From contig CAYVQT010000037.1 in the NCBI GenBank assembly GCA_964453665.1, positions 1 through 32,525 of the forward strand: a stretch of 32,525 nt of DNA. Direction: 5' to 3'. A program made the position numbers and the translations under genes. The notes under the pieces were generated by a model. It made no database searches, was not told where the DNA came from, and worked only from the letters and a program-made list of their open reading frames with translations. Source of the stretch: DAOUTY01 sp964453665 (GTDB taxonomy: Bacteria; Chloroflexota; Dehalococcoidia; SZUA-161). Below are positions 25,996 through 32,525 of the stretch, piece by piece. Position 1 is the first letter of the stretch; each line of letters opens with the position of its first letter.

Positions 25996-27033
25996 TTACC
26001 ATTTCGCAACGTGATCCTCGGCCAGGCCGAACGCTTGCTCAACATCATGCTTCGTGCCTCCGGAATCCACCAGTGTGCCGGAGTACAGTCCATACGGCTG
26101 GTCATAGGCTGACCGGACAAGGCCCAGGTTCACTCGTTCCCGGCGCAATCCCTGCGGCGTGAGTTCCAGCTCCACGGCTCCATCCTCGGTACGAACCGTC
26201 CACGGTTGCGTGGGATTTTTCGGGATGTCAAAGCGTGCAGCCCCGACCGGCGATATCGAGTTCCCATGCCAGATACAGTTCTCATTAAATCGCGTGTCGT
26301 CCTCGATCACGTTATGTGTAAGGTTGACCCCCAGCAGTTCTCCGGTTGCATCGATGGTAGCGAATGTAGCCCATCTCCAAAAGGTATTGCGAGGATAGTA
26401 CGCCTTGTGGTAATCCAGCAATCCCACGTTGCGGTCTGAATTGAACTCCACCTTCTCGCCCCCTATTTCGAGCGCTCCGCTGGCCGGACAGGCTGATTTA
26501 TGTGTGAACATGGGGCGGTTAGTCCCTAATGGAAGGAGCGCCACCAGCGGTTGTGTCTGCTCAGGTTCCTCGTGAAGCAGCAGAGTGCCCGCTACCGGGG
26601 GCAGAGACCCCCTGCTGTTCACCTCGACCCGGAACCGGTGGACTTGCTGCTCAAGGTTATTGTGCACGGACACCAGGTATCCCCGCGTCTCCATCTTTCC
26701 CGAATGATTCCATAAGTTGGCCGGGGCGCTTAACCTGCCCGGCGGCAGCTTCCGTACGTGCTCGAAGGACTTACGGCTGCGCCGGTCGAACAGGTGCAGC
26801 CAGGAAGTCACCAGAAACCCGGTATCAACAAGCGCCAGGCTGAGATACCAGTCGTCGTGCACCAGTGCGATGTCTACCCACTCCTTGAGCCGGAAACGCC
26901 GCAGTCCGCCGAACCGGGGAATCCCGCACTTTGCATCCAGGAGGTTCAGCTCACGGAACGGCCGCGCGAAGCGGCCAAACTGCACCTGCCCGTTTACCAC
27001 TGCCCTGTCTGGGGTCTCCTGCAATCCACTCAT
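25996..27033 (-). CDS. DUF2804 family protein
   Basis: A 345-aa protein that I assign to DUF2804 from its overall pattern: an N-terminal GxxxxPFxxLNLLDA-type segment at about 20-34 (FARPFRELNLLDA), a central LDYHKAYYPRNTFWRW segment (D207, H209 and K210 in DYHK) and GVNLTHN shortly after. The function of the family is unknown to me; it may share a lipocalin-like beta fold with CrtC/AttH proteins. No signal peptide or membrane helix is evident. GGGAGG just upstream supports the ATG at 27033. Its DNA is visibly richer in G and C than the left-hand operon. It may be co-transcribed with the HAD gene that follows it. Confidence 0.8.
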   Translation of the reverse strand: MSGLQETPDRAVVNGQVQFGRFARPFRELNLLDAKCGIPRFGGLRRFRLKEWVDIALVHDDWYLSLALVDTGFLVTSWLHLFDRRSRKSFEHVRKLPPGRLSAPANLWNHSGKMETRGYLVSVHNNLEQQVHRFRVEVNSRGSLPPVAGTLLLHEEPEQTQPLVALLPLGTNRPMFTHKSACPASGALEIGGEKVEFNSDRNVGLLDYHKAYYPRNTFWRWATFATIDATGELLGVNLTHNVIEDDTRFNENCIWHGNSISPVGAARFDIPKNPTQPWTVRTEDGAVELELTPQGLRRERVNLGLVRSAYDQPYGLYSGTLVDSGGTKHDVEQAFGLAEDHVAKW

Positions 27034-27262
27034 GATGCACCTCCCGGAGACTATTCACACATCTTACTAATCGTGCCTGTCAGGCGCCGGCTGATGTCAA
27101 CCACCGATGATTTATGACATTCTATTTTAATAACCACACTATTACAAGGACTCACAGTAAAGCGCAGGAAGTTGTCACGAGCATTTGCTATACTCGCCAC
27201 GAAGGATGAAAACACTGTTTTTTATAATAACCGGTATTCAAGACACCAGAAGTTTCAGTGGT

Positions 27263-27286
27263 AGGGGCGTTTCGCGAAACGCCCCT
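27263..27286. repeat. 24-base perfect palindrome, arm AGGGGCGTTT
   Basis: The sequence equals its own reverse complement, with arm AGGGGCGTTT and centre CGCG. It shares arm GTAGGGGCGTT with the palindrome at 27434-27461 while the centres differ. It could act as a bidirectional terminator-like hairpin or be a relic of a small palindromic mobile repeat. No run of T follows, so intrinsic termination is uncertain. Confidence 0.85.
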
Positions 27287-27315
27287 GCTCATGATAAGCC
27301 TTTCGAACCATGAAC

Positions 27316-27364
27316 AGCCCTTAGAAAGGCATTTCCTGAGTTCATCGAAGGGCTCAGGGCGAAC
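27316..27364. repeat. 49-base dispersed repeat, copy 1
   Basis: Begins AGCCCTT and ends with CATCGAAGGGCTCAGGG plus six further bases. It aligns without gaps to 31001-31049, with 42 of 49 positions identical by my hand alignment. The ends AGCCCTT and AAGGGCT can pair, giving an imperfect hairpin. Confidence 0.8.
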
Positions 27365-27433
27365 GTTAGTACAGGCGGTGGGTTCCGCTGCGCCTCACCC
27401 ACAGTATAGCTCACTACATGAAAGTTCAGAAAC

Positions 27434-27461
27434 GTAGGGGCGTTCAATTGAACGCCCCTAC
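27434..27461. repeat. 28-base perfect palindrome, arm GTAGGGGCGTT
   Basis: A 28-base sequence identical to its reverse complement. Its arms match those of the palindrome at 27263-27286, but the centre is CAATTG rather than TTCGCGAA. Two palindromes 148 bases apart with conserved arms and different centres are best explained as members of one repeat family. Confidence 0.85.
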
Positions 27462-27602
27462 CGAAACATTCATTTTCCGGGCAAGGCTAAATCGAAAAGA
27501 GTAACGTTATTTGGTAGCCCGGCTATCATTTTAGGCTGAGGCTTTAATATCCGGTAAATTCATCCGAGCTGATAAATACGTTTATTATGAAGATTCCGAT
27601 GC

Positions 27603-28145
27603 CTATCTTTTAACTGGAAAATATATCGGCCATATTATTGCGTCCAGCACGGCTGTCTGGAGGCAGAAGAAAACGCTCCCGGCAACCGCCAGCCACCGAA
27701 GCCAATTCGGCTCATCGTGATTCAGTATTATAATCAGCGCAAGCAGTCCCAGCGATCCTATTCCTACAGCAGCCAGTGTCACGCGGATCGCCCACCACAG
27801 CACCCGGCCCGGTTTTTCGAGTATTGCGAATGTAAGCGGCATCCACATTGCGGATGGAAAAAGTATAAGAGCATACGCCAGTATGAACATCGAATAGCTG
27901 AAGCTGTTCGCATCTGCCAACTCTCCGGGGTCAAGACGGAATATGATGAAATAACTGAAAGCGAAATAACCTGCTGCCGCCAGCAGCATCGAAACGGTGT
28001 ACATGGGCTTTATCGATGCGGGCACGTTCCCCCAGGCATCACCCGCATTACCGGGATGAGCTTTTATTCCCTGAATATAACTGCCTATCACCAGCACGCC
28101 GCCGATTACGTTTATAACAATCAAAACAATCTGCTGGGCATCCAT
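27603..28145 (-). CDS. Small integral membrane protein, unknown function
   Basis: A 180-aa protein I do not recognise. Five hydrophobic segments are visible at about 5-25, 49-69, 83-107, 117-141 and 150-172, with short polar loops. The longest loop is between the first two helices (about 26-48, containing HPGNAGDAWGNVP). This predicts a compact cytoplasmic-membrane protein without a cleaved signal peptide. AAAGGGGG about five bases upstream supports the ATG at 28145. It lies 49 bases after degV on the same strand, so co-transcription with the fatty-acid-binding protein is plausible. No catalytic motif is apparent. Confidence 0.8.
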   Translation of the reverse strand: MDAQQIVLIVINVIGGVLVIGSYIQGIKAHPGNAGDAWGNVPASIKPMYTVSMLLAAAGYFAFSYFIIFRLDPGELADANSFSYSMFILAYALILFPSAMWMPLTFAILEKPGRVLWWAIRVTLAAVGIGSLGLLALIIILNHDEPNWLRWLAVAGSVFFCLQTAVLDAIIWPIYFPVKR

Positions 28146-28194
28146 ATAAACCCCCTTTACTATTTACATATGCAGGCCGGTTCCCTAATACCGC

Positions 28195-29031
28195 TCAGTC
28201 CGCTTTCCAGATAACGGATACCCCTACGGCACCGGGCCCTACGTAGGTCCCCATAGCCGGCCCGATGCTGGATCGGTACATGCGCTCTGGCGGGAACAAC
28301 GGAGACAGGCGTGAAGCCAAGTCCTCCGCTTCCTGCAGGTCAGTGGTGCTCATTACCGACAGCTCCTCGATTGTTCCTAGGGCCCCTACTATCTCGCACA
28401 TGCGCTCGATTGCTCTCGGACGCGTCCGGACCCTGGCAACAGGTAATACCTCGCCCCGGCTGATAGCCAGAATAGGGCTCACTTTGAGTACACTTCCCAG
28501 AAAGGCCTGCGCTCTGCCGATACGACCGCCTTTGTATAGATATTCCAGCGTACTGAATACCCCGTAAGTAATCGTTCGCGGAATGGCTTCGGTTACGAGT
28601 GCCTCAATTTCGAACCGACTGCCCCCTTGAAGAGCCGCCTTCGCGGCAATGATAACAAGCAGACCACACGCCATGGATGCTGTTTCGGAATCCACCAGTG
28701 AGACAGGGAAGTCGAAATCCGCGCATGCCAACCGGGCAGCGTCGTATGTAGCACTCAATTGAGATGAAACGTGTATTGAGACTATGGCATCCGCTTCCTG
28801 CGCCAGTCTCTCGTAGGTTTCCCTGAAAGTGCCCGGAGCCGGCGCCGACGTTTTAGGAAAAGCAGAGTTCGTTTGCAGCTTCTCGTAGAACTCGTCGGTC
28901 GTCAGATCAACCCTGTCCCGGTACACCTGTTCCCCGAATTGAACGTTGACCGGGACTACAGTTATACCCAGTGACTCGGCTAGCTCGAGAGAAATATCGG
29001 AAGCGCTATCGGTAACTATCCTTACCCTCAT
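28195..29031 (-). CDS. degV: DegV family fatty-acid-binding protein
   Basis: A 278-aa cytosolic two-domain protein that binds a long-chain fatty acid. Homologues (FakB) present fatty acids to the kinase FakA; no FakA-like gene is in this window. Family marks are VRIVTDSASDI at the N-terminus, TSAPAPGTF at 61-69 with ligand-carboxylate Ser, SSQLSATYDAA (89-99) and LEYLYKGGRIGRAQAFLG (about 162-179). A longer reading frame starts at 29142 and would add 37 residues, but those do not resemble the family and look like translated intergenic DNA; ATG 29031 gives the standard N-terminus. The Shine-Dalgarno is weak (a purine-poor run precedes the ATG). It precedes the small membrane protein on the same strand. 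Confidence 0.92.
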   Translation of the reverse strand: MRVRIVTDSASDISLELAESLGITVVPVNVQFGEQVYRDRVDLTTDEFYEKLQTNSAFPKTSAPAPGTFRETYERLAQEADAIVSIHVSSQLSATYDAARLACADFDFPVSLVDSETASMACGLLVIIAAKAALQGGSRFEIEALVTEAIPRTITYGVFSTLEYLYKGGRIGRAQAFLGSVLKVSPILAISRGEVLPVARVRTRPRAIERMCEIVGALGTIEELSVMSTTDLQEAEDLASRLSPLFPPERMYRSSIGPAMGTYVGPGAVGVSVIWKAD

Positions 29032-29155
29032 TTTCAACACACAAAAAAAGGATGTAAAATCGGTTTCAACACTCTTACCTGAAATCACTCCATTTGTCAA
29101 GATATTTACGCAAAAAAAAATAATGCAAAGTAAACGATTCAAGACGGTTAACGCC

Positions 29156-29184
29156 TTGCGTCGGCGTACCCATCGCAGTAGAAT
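29156..29184 (+). promoter_or_regulatory. Candidate sigma70-type promoter upstream of the DUF362 gene
   Basis: TTGCGT at 29156-29161 and TAGAAT at 29179-29184 are separated by 17 bases. The -10 matches the consensus at five of six positions and the -35 at three or four. It lies about 150 bases before the DUF362 start, within the 303-base divergent gap between degV and that gene (29032-29334). That gap holds no other element I can support except a short CCTGT/ACAGG hairpin near 29206-29221. This is a weak, eye-based call. Confidence 0.3.
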
Positions 29185-29334
29185 GTCGCAAGTTAATGGT
29201 GTGTGCCTGTATAAACACAGGGGTAAACACTGCAGCGTGGGTGAAATGAAATGGAACCCACCAAACGCGGAAACGCTTAAGGGGACTTAATAAAAAGCCA
29301 CATGTACTACCGGCAGGGAACAAGGAGGCAGGAC

Positions 29335-30780
29335 ATGAGCGGCACAACCGTCATTATCAGACAGCTTAAGTCCGAACACAACCCGGATACCTTTACCGTA
29401 TTCAGACCGCTCGGCAGAGAGATAGCAGAAGAGATCAACATCGTAGTCAGGGATATATTCGATGCCCTCGGCGGCAGGTCGCTGCTCAAGTCCAGCGGCG
29501 ATGTCTACGTTAAGCCCAACGCTATCGACTTCCGGCCTTATACCCACACCCGCCCCGAGGTCGTCGAGGCCGTCATCCGCTACTGGTTCGATGCGGGGGC
29601 GCGGAATATTTACCTGATAGAGAACAGCACTCAATGCCTCTACACCCGCCTCGTCTTCAAACTGACCGGCTATAAAGCGGTATGCAGGAGGACAGGCGCC
29701 TTACCCGTATATCTCGATGAAGATAAAACAGTGACGCTAAAGTTCCCGGGCAAAGAGAAAGCGTCGGAGTCATACGAGAGAGGCTACGACCTCACCGAGT
29801 TCGAGATGCCCCGCACGGTTGCGGAAAAGCTGATAGATGAAAAGAATAAAAACCTTTATGTAAACTTACCCAAGCTGAAGACCCACTCGATGGGGGTCGT
29901 CACCCTCGGCATAAAGAACCAGTGGGGATTTCCCCGCCACGCGGACAGGAGCCCCGACCATAACTACAACCTCCACAGCAAGCTCGTCGATGTACTCTCC
30001 TACGTGCGGCCCGACATCACCCTGATAGAGGGCGTCGAGGGGACAATCTACGGGCATTATCCCCCTGTTGCCTTTGCCGACAGGTGCGTCAAACCATTCA
30101 GGGTGCTGATCGGAGGCTTGAACGTGGTTGCCGCGGATATTGTCGGCGCCGCCGTGTTCGGCCTGGGCATCGACGACGCCCCCCACATCAAGCTGGCGAT
30201 TGAAAGGGGCCTGTCGGACGGCGTCGCCGGAGCCGGAGACATCGAGCTTGCGGGCGATTACACCGACATCGGGAATATAGACATCCTCGGAGATAAAGCC
30301 GGCTACGGCGGCAGCTACCCCTTCGACCTCTATCCAGAGTTCCCGCAGGACGTCGCCATCATCAGGGGAAAGGAGCTTGCCTGCCCGGAGGGCTGTGTCA
30401 ACAACCCGCTTACGCTCCTACAGGTGCTTACGTACGACTACAGGGGAAAGGGCGGATGGTCTATGGTTATGGGTAAGGGGTTCGATATTCAGGAAATCGA
30501 CAGCCTCAGGGGCCCCGTGCTCGTGGTCGGGAAATGCGCCATCGAGGAGGTGTCCGAGAGGCTGATAGACCGGCTGGGGAGGCGTAAGGTATACCTCAGC
30601 GGGGAGTGCAACGACCTGCGGGCGACGACTGAGGCGATGTGCCACCTGACGAAGGTGAACCCGATGAGGTTCGTCCCCCTGAACCCCGTCACCCTGTTCG
30701 CCATACTGATCCAGGCGAACCTTAACGGCACCCACGCCAAGCTGGTCAACCCTGCCTGCTTCATACGTAAGATGCGATAG
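29335..30780 (+). CDS. DUF362 domain protein
   Basis: A 481-aa protein with the DUF362 layout: VYVKPN at 57-62, an ARNIYLIENST segment after the HTRPEVVEAVI helix, and LPKLKTHSMGVVTLGIKNQWG at about 178-198, where the conserved Lys and His lie. Many DUF362 proteins carry an added ferredoxin-like domain, but here I see no CxxCxxCxxxC cluster, only an isolated CPEGC. The function is not established; the family has been linked to iron-sulfur or redox contexts. The ATG at 29335 is chosen because AAGGAGG (29322-29328) ends six bases before it; an earlier in-frame ATG at 29302 would place that Shine-Dalgarno inside the gene. Its G/C content is visibly high. It is monocistronic as far as can be seen. 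Confidence 0.87.
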   Translation: MSGTTVIIRQLKSEHNPDTFTVFRPLGREIAEEINIVVRDIFDALGGRSLLKSSGDVYVKPNAIDFRPYTHTRPEVVEAVIRYWFDAGARNIYLIENSTQCLYTRLVFKLTGYKAVCRRTGALPVYLDEDKTVTLKFPGKEKASESYERGYDLTEFEMPRTVAEKLIDEKNKNLYVNLPKLKTHSMGVVTLGIKNQWGFPRHADRSPDHNYNLHSKLVDVLSYVRPDITLIEGVEGTIYGHYPPVAFADRCVKPFRVLIGGLNVVAADIVGAAVFGLGIDDAPHIKLAIERGLSDGVAGAGDIELAGDYTDIGNIDILGDKAGYGGSYPFDLYPEFPQDVAIIRGKELACPEGCVNNPLTLLQVLTYDYRGKGGWSMVMGKGFDIQEIDSLRGPVLVVGKCAIEEVSERLIDRLGRRKVYLSGECNDLRATTEAMCHLTKVNPMRFVPLNPVTLFAILIQANLNGTHAKLVNPACFIRKMR

Positions 30781-30810
30781 GCCGATTCTTTTAACGCTTG
30801 TACCAACATT

Positions 30811-30876
30811 TCCCTCTCCCTTAACGGGAAAGGGTTAGGGCCTGTCCTGAGCCTGCCGAAGGATGAGGGTGAAAAA
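30811..30876 (+). repeat. CCCTCTCCC-type repeat carrying a nested 22-base insert
   Basis: The flanks match the copy at 31151-31193: CCCTCTCCCT, then ACGGGA and AGGGTTAGGG, then GAGGGTGAAA. In this copy an extra CCTGTCCTGAGCCTGCCGAA plus GG (30841-30862) sits between AGGGTTAGGG and ATGAGGGTGAAA. That insert resembles the central part of the 49-base repeat at 31001-31049, so one repeat appears to interrupt another. Confidence 0.75.
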
Positions 30877-31000
30877 GTGAGTTTCCGTCGCTCGCTGTGG
30901 ATGTTGTTATCCACAGCATGCTCAACGATTATCGCAGAGCGCCAGACTTAGAGCTAGTCCTGGCTCCTTGCGGATAATAGCATCCCACAATGAGCGAGTA

Positions 31001-31049
31001 AGCCCTTCGACAGGACTGTCCTGAGTCCATCGAAGGGCTCAGGGCTAAC
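31001..31049. repeat. 49-base dispersed repeat, copy 2
   Basis: AGCCCTTCGA (31001-31010) pairs with TCGAAGGGCT (31030-31039), and CAGGAC pairs with GTCCTG (31011-31023) inside it, giving a compound hairpin. It is the partner of 27316-27364, about 3.7 kb away, and its outer arms are better conserved here. Confidence 0.82.
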
Positions 31050-31061
31050 GGAGGGGCCCCC

Positions 31062-31096
31062 TCCCTCTAACTCCCTCCCGCAAGGGGAGGGGGAAT
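31062..31096 (-). repeat. CCCTCTCCC-type repeat, inverted copy
   Basis: Read on the minus strand it gives CCCCCTCCCCTTGCGGGAGG followed by GAGTTAGAGGGAGGG, matching in order the CCCTCTCCCT, CGGGAGAGGG and TTAGGGTGAGGG blocks of 31151-31193, though more loosely. CCCTCCC (31073-31079) and GGGAGGG (31085-31091) form a hairpin with a five-base loop. Confidence 0.6.
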
Positions 31097-31150
31097 AAAT
31101 GTAAAGACCGCACACGGGTAACACTTTAGACCGGGGACGTAGGTAAAAAT

Positions 31151-31193
31151 CTCCCTCTCCCTCGACGGGAGAGGGTTAGGGTGAGGGTGAAAC
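31151..31193 (+). repeat. CCCTCTCCC-type repeat, uninterrupted copy
   Basis: Runs CTCCCTCTCCCTCGACGGGA then GAGGGTTAGGGTGAGGGTGA. The arms CCCTCTCCC and GGGAGAGGG can form a hairpin around the TCGAC loop. It is the reference copy against which the insertion in 30811-30876 is recognised. Confidence 0.75.
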
Positions 31194-31238
31194 CCTAAGC
31201 ATGGCAGGGTGGGTGGAATGAAATAAATCCACCTCATT

Positions 31239-31335
31239 GTCATTGCGAGGAGCATGGCGACGAAGCAATCTCAGGGCTGCGTGGATAAAAAAGACGTAGA
31301 AATTACTTCCCTTTCCAGGAAAGGATCGCAATGAC
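31239..31335. repeat. 97-base element bounded by inverted repeat GTCATTGCGA
   Basis: GTCATTGCGA at 31239-31248 and its exact complement TCGCAATGAC at 31326-31335 bound 77 internal bases, which include GACGAAGCAATCTC. The size and ends suggest a non-coding palindromic or miniature mobile repeat. No target-site duplication is obvious to me. Confidence 0.7.
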
Positions 31336-31355
31336 AGCCACTCTTCTCGGAGAGA

Positions 31356-31373
31356 GCGACCTCATTGGGTCGC
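31356..31373. repeat. Short inverted repeat GCGACC/GGTCGC
   Basis: GCGACC (31356-31361) pairs with GGTCGC (31368-31373) around a six-base centre, followed by CCCCTAC. The right half, GTCGCCCCTAC, resembles the right arm of the palindromes at 27263 and 27434 (ACGCCCCTAC), so it may be a decayed relative. Confidence 0.5.
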
Positions 31374-31488
31374 CCCTACTATATACTGACCTCAAAGCCA
31401 CATAACCATCTCCGGCTGCTCCCACTTGCCTGAAGCCGCCTGTTTGTTTTAGAATTCCTACTACCTTTTTAGAATGGAGGTCGGGAAT

Positions 31489-32076
31489 ATGGAACAGGCA
31501 CGTAATCTCGACAGGGATAAACTGACGGAGGAGGAGACCTTTCTCATCGCTCCGTGCGGTATCTACTGCGGGGCCTGCGATATGATGCTGGGCAGGAGCA
31601 GGGAGCATGCGCGGGAGATGTACAGGATTCTCAACGGCTTTAATTTCGCGGATGTCGGCCCTTTCTTTATGGGAACGGAGCCGGAGAAGGTAACGGACTT
31701 CCTTAACCTGCTGGAGCGATGGAGCATGGGGGATAAATGCCCCGGCTGCCTGGCGGGAGGGGGTAATCCCGCATGTCCCATTAAAATCTGCTCTGGGGAG
31801 AAGGGCTTTCTGACCTGCGCCGAGTGCGGGGGCATGCCCTGCAGGCGAGGCGCTGAAAGCGAGAATCCATTCCAGGATGCAGCCGCCTTTTTGGAATTAA
31901 TCACTAAAAGGTATTCCGGCTGGAATATAAGCAACCTCGAACGAATAAAAGAGGTCGGATACCGTCAGTTCATCGACGAGATGCAGAAAAAGGTTAAAGA
32001 CGGCCTTATGACCGGCGATGTTATATCAAATGAGATGGTTTTTACCGAAGCCTTCAGGAAGCTGCAGGGGCAGTAG
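31489..32076 (+). CDS. DUF3795 family cysteine-rich protein
   Basis: A 195-aa protein of the DUF3795 type. Ten cysteines fall in four groups: APCGIYCGACD (C23, C27, C30), DKCPGCL, ACPIKIC and TCAECGGMPC. They probably bind zinc or an iron-sulfur cluster. Function is unknown. The C-terminal third is helical and lacks cysteine. An in-frame ATG at 31474 would add five residues, but the GGAGG at 31476-31480 lies eight bases before ATG 31489, so I choose the latter. It is followed after 82 bases by the acetoacetate-decarboxylase-like gene on the same strand; a shared transcript is possible but not shown. Confidence 0.85.
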   Translation: MEQARNLDRDKLTEEETFLIAPCGIYCGACDMMLGRSREHAREMYRILNGFNFADVGPFFMGTEPEKVTDFLNLLERWSMGDKCPGCLAGGGNPACPIKICSGEKGFLTCAECGGMPCRRGAESENPFQDAAAFLELITKRYSGWNISNLERIKEVGYRQFIDEMQKKVKDGLMTGDVISNEMVFTEAFRKLQGQ

Positions 32077-32158
32077 CAGCCGCATCTCCGGTAAGGTAGA
32101 ACATCACAATACACTTAATAGAACGGCGTGCAGATAAATCCAGGCAAGGGGGGAGACA

Positions 32159-32525
32159 ATGGAAGGAGAATTCTTCAAAGGGGTAATGCAGCTTGAGGTC
32201 ACGGCGGGGGATTTCAAGGGGAAGGTGCCCATATTCTACTACGACAACACCTCTATGACAGCCATCTTCACGGCGTCCACCGACAAAGTCAGGCAGTACC
32301 TGCCCCACCCGGATATGAATCTAATCGAGTTCGTGCCGGGGCGATGCCTAGTTGCGTTCACCGCCTTCGAGTACCGCAGCACCGACATCGACCCTTACAA
32401 TGAGTTCAGCATCGCCTGCCTGGTCAGGTTCAGGCAGCTACAGATTCCGCTCATCTCGATCGCCCGTCATATGCTGACGCGGTGCTTCCCCGCATATGTC
32501 TGGCACCTTCCCGTGACCACGGAGA
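32159..32525 (+). CDS. Acetoacetate decarboxylase-family protein, 3'-truncated by window edge
   Basis: The first 122 codons of an open frame that runs off the window. The translation begins MEGEFFKGVMQLEVTAGDFK and contains VPIFYYDNTSMTAIFTAS, LPHPDMNLIEFVPGRCLVA and DPYNEFSIACLVRF, which fit the acetoacetate-decarboxylase fold. The YNEF segment corresponds to the conserved glutamate region. The Schiff-base lysine expected near residue 115 in the classical enzyme cannot be confirmed here, and many family members act on other beta-keto acids or lack that lysine. AAGGGGGGAGACA just upstream is a strong ribosome-binding site, so the ATG at 32159 is secure. Confidence 0.8.
   Translation, partial: MEGEFFKGVMQLEVTAGDFKGKVPIFYYDNTSMTAIFTASTDKVRQYLPHPDMNLIEFVPGRCLVAFTAFEYRSTDIDPYNEFSIACLVRFRQLQIPLISIARHMLTRCFPAYVWHLPVTTE

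Larger units (their letters stand above)
27034..27602. other. 569-base intergenic region with dispersed inverted repeats
   Basis: No gene can be supported here. It contains two perfect palindromes with shared arms (27263-27286 and 27434-27461) and one copy of a 49-base repeat (27316-27364), annotated separately. The leftmost part, beside the DUF2804 start, should carry that gene's promoter, but I cannot point to it. The part from 27480 to 27602 shows nothing recognisable. Confidence 0.6.
30781..31488. other. 708-base intergenic region packed with dispersed repeats
   Basis: No protein-coding gene is supported. The region holds three related CCCTCTCCC-type repeats (30811-30876, 31062-31096 on the opposite strand, 31151-31193), a 49-base repeat copy (31001-31049), an inverted-repeat element (31239-31335) and a GCGACC/GGTCGC inverted repeat (31356-31373). 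It separates DUF362 from DUF3795 and should include the DUF3795 promoter. I cannot place that promoter. Confidence 0.65.

Noticed and set aside
27263..27461. Possible CRISPR array
   Set aside because: Only two palindromic units with different centres, 148 bases apart, with no regular spacer length and no cas genes.
29032..29142. N-terminal extension of DegV (37 residues, hydrophobic start)
   Set aside because: The extension does not fit the DegV family, whose proteins begin at the VRIVTDSASD strand; it looks like open intergenic DNA rather than a signal peptide.
30811..31193. Functional rho-independent terminators in the CCCTCTCCC repeats
   Set aside because: They can form hairpins, but no T-tract follows and they occur in both orientations, which fits dispersed repeats better.

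Overview
The window is bacterial chromosomal DNA with dense, co-directional operons, overlapping stop/start codons and Shine-Dalgarno sites. It has no rRNA, tRNA, transposase, phage gene or CRISPR array that I can see. No marker fixes the taxon. My best guess is an uncultivated, probably anaerobic bacterium, perhaps a Dehalococcoidia-like Chloroflexota. That rests on the mix of a form IV RuBisCO-like protein, DUF362, DUF3795 and acetoacetate-decarboxylase-like genes plus short G/C-rich dispersed repeats between genes. Treat it as a guess.

Region 1 (24-17627, + strand) is one long alpha-glucan/trehalose operon: glgE, an unrecognised repeat-plus-receiver protein, a treS-maltokinase fusion, malQ, glgB, treZ, a GH57/DUF3536 enzyme and treY. 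From treS-mak to treY the genes overlap or lie 2-3 bases apart. TreS turns trehalose into maltose, the fused kinase makes maltose 1-phosphate, GlgE polymerises it and GlgB branches the product. TreY and TreZ run the opposite way, cutting trehalose out of glucan ends, and MalQ remodels oligosaccharides. The operon therefore encodes a closed trehalose-glucan loop without GlgA, GlgC, OtsA or OtsB inside the window. The second gene is the surprise. It has six contiguous 22-residue amphipathic-type repeats, each with an Ile at the same position, joined to a receiver domain whose acidic pocket is altered.

Region 2 (17721-19473, - strand) is a GNAT acetyltransferase followed by an M20 metallopeptidase/deacylase. 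A 480-base non-coding stretch separates it from region 3.

Region 3 (19954-25125, + strand) is a tight four-gene cluster: a CrtC/AttH-like lipocalin-fold protein, an FGGY sugar kinase, a form IV RuBisCO-like protein and a saccharopine-dehydrogenase-like oxidoreductase. It looks like an uncharacterised small-molecule pathway: phosphorylation of a polyol, ketose or similar, then enolisation, isomerisation or decarboxylation by the RuBisCO-like protein. A HAD phosphatase and a DUF2804 protein follow on the opposite strand.

Region 4 (27034-32525) has a five-helix membrane protein and DegV (- strand), then DUF362, DUF3795 and the start of an acetoacetate-decarboxylase-family gene (+ strand). Its two larger gaps (27034-27602 and 30781-31488) are filled with dispersed inverted repeats, including one repeat apparently inserted inside another. 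By eye this right-hand part is more G/C-rich than region 1.
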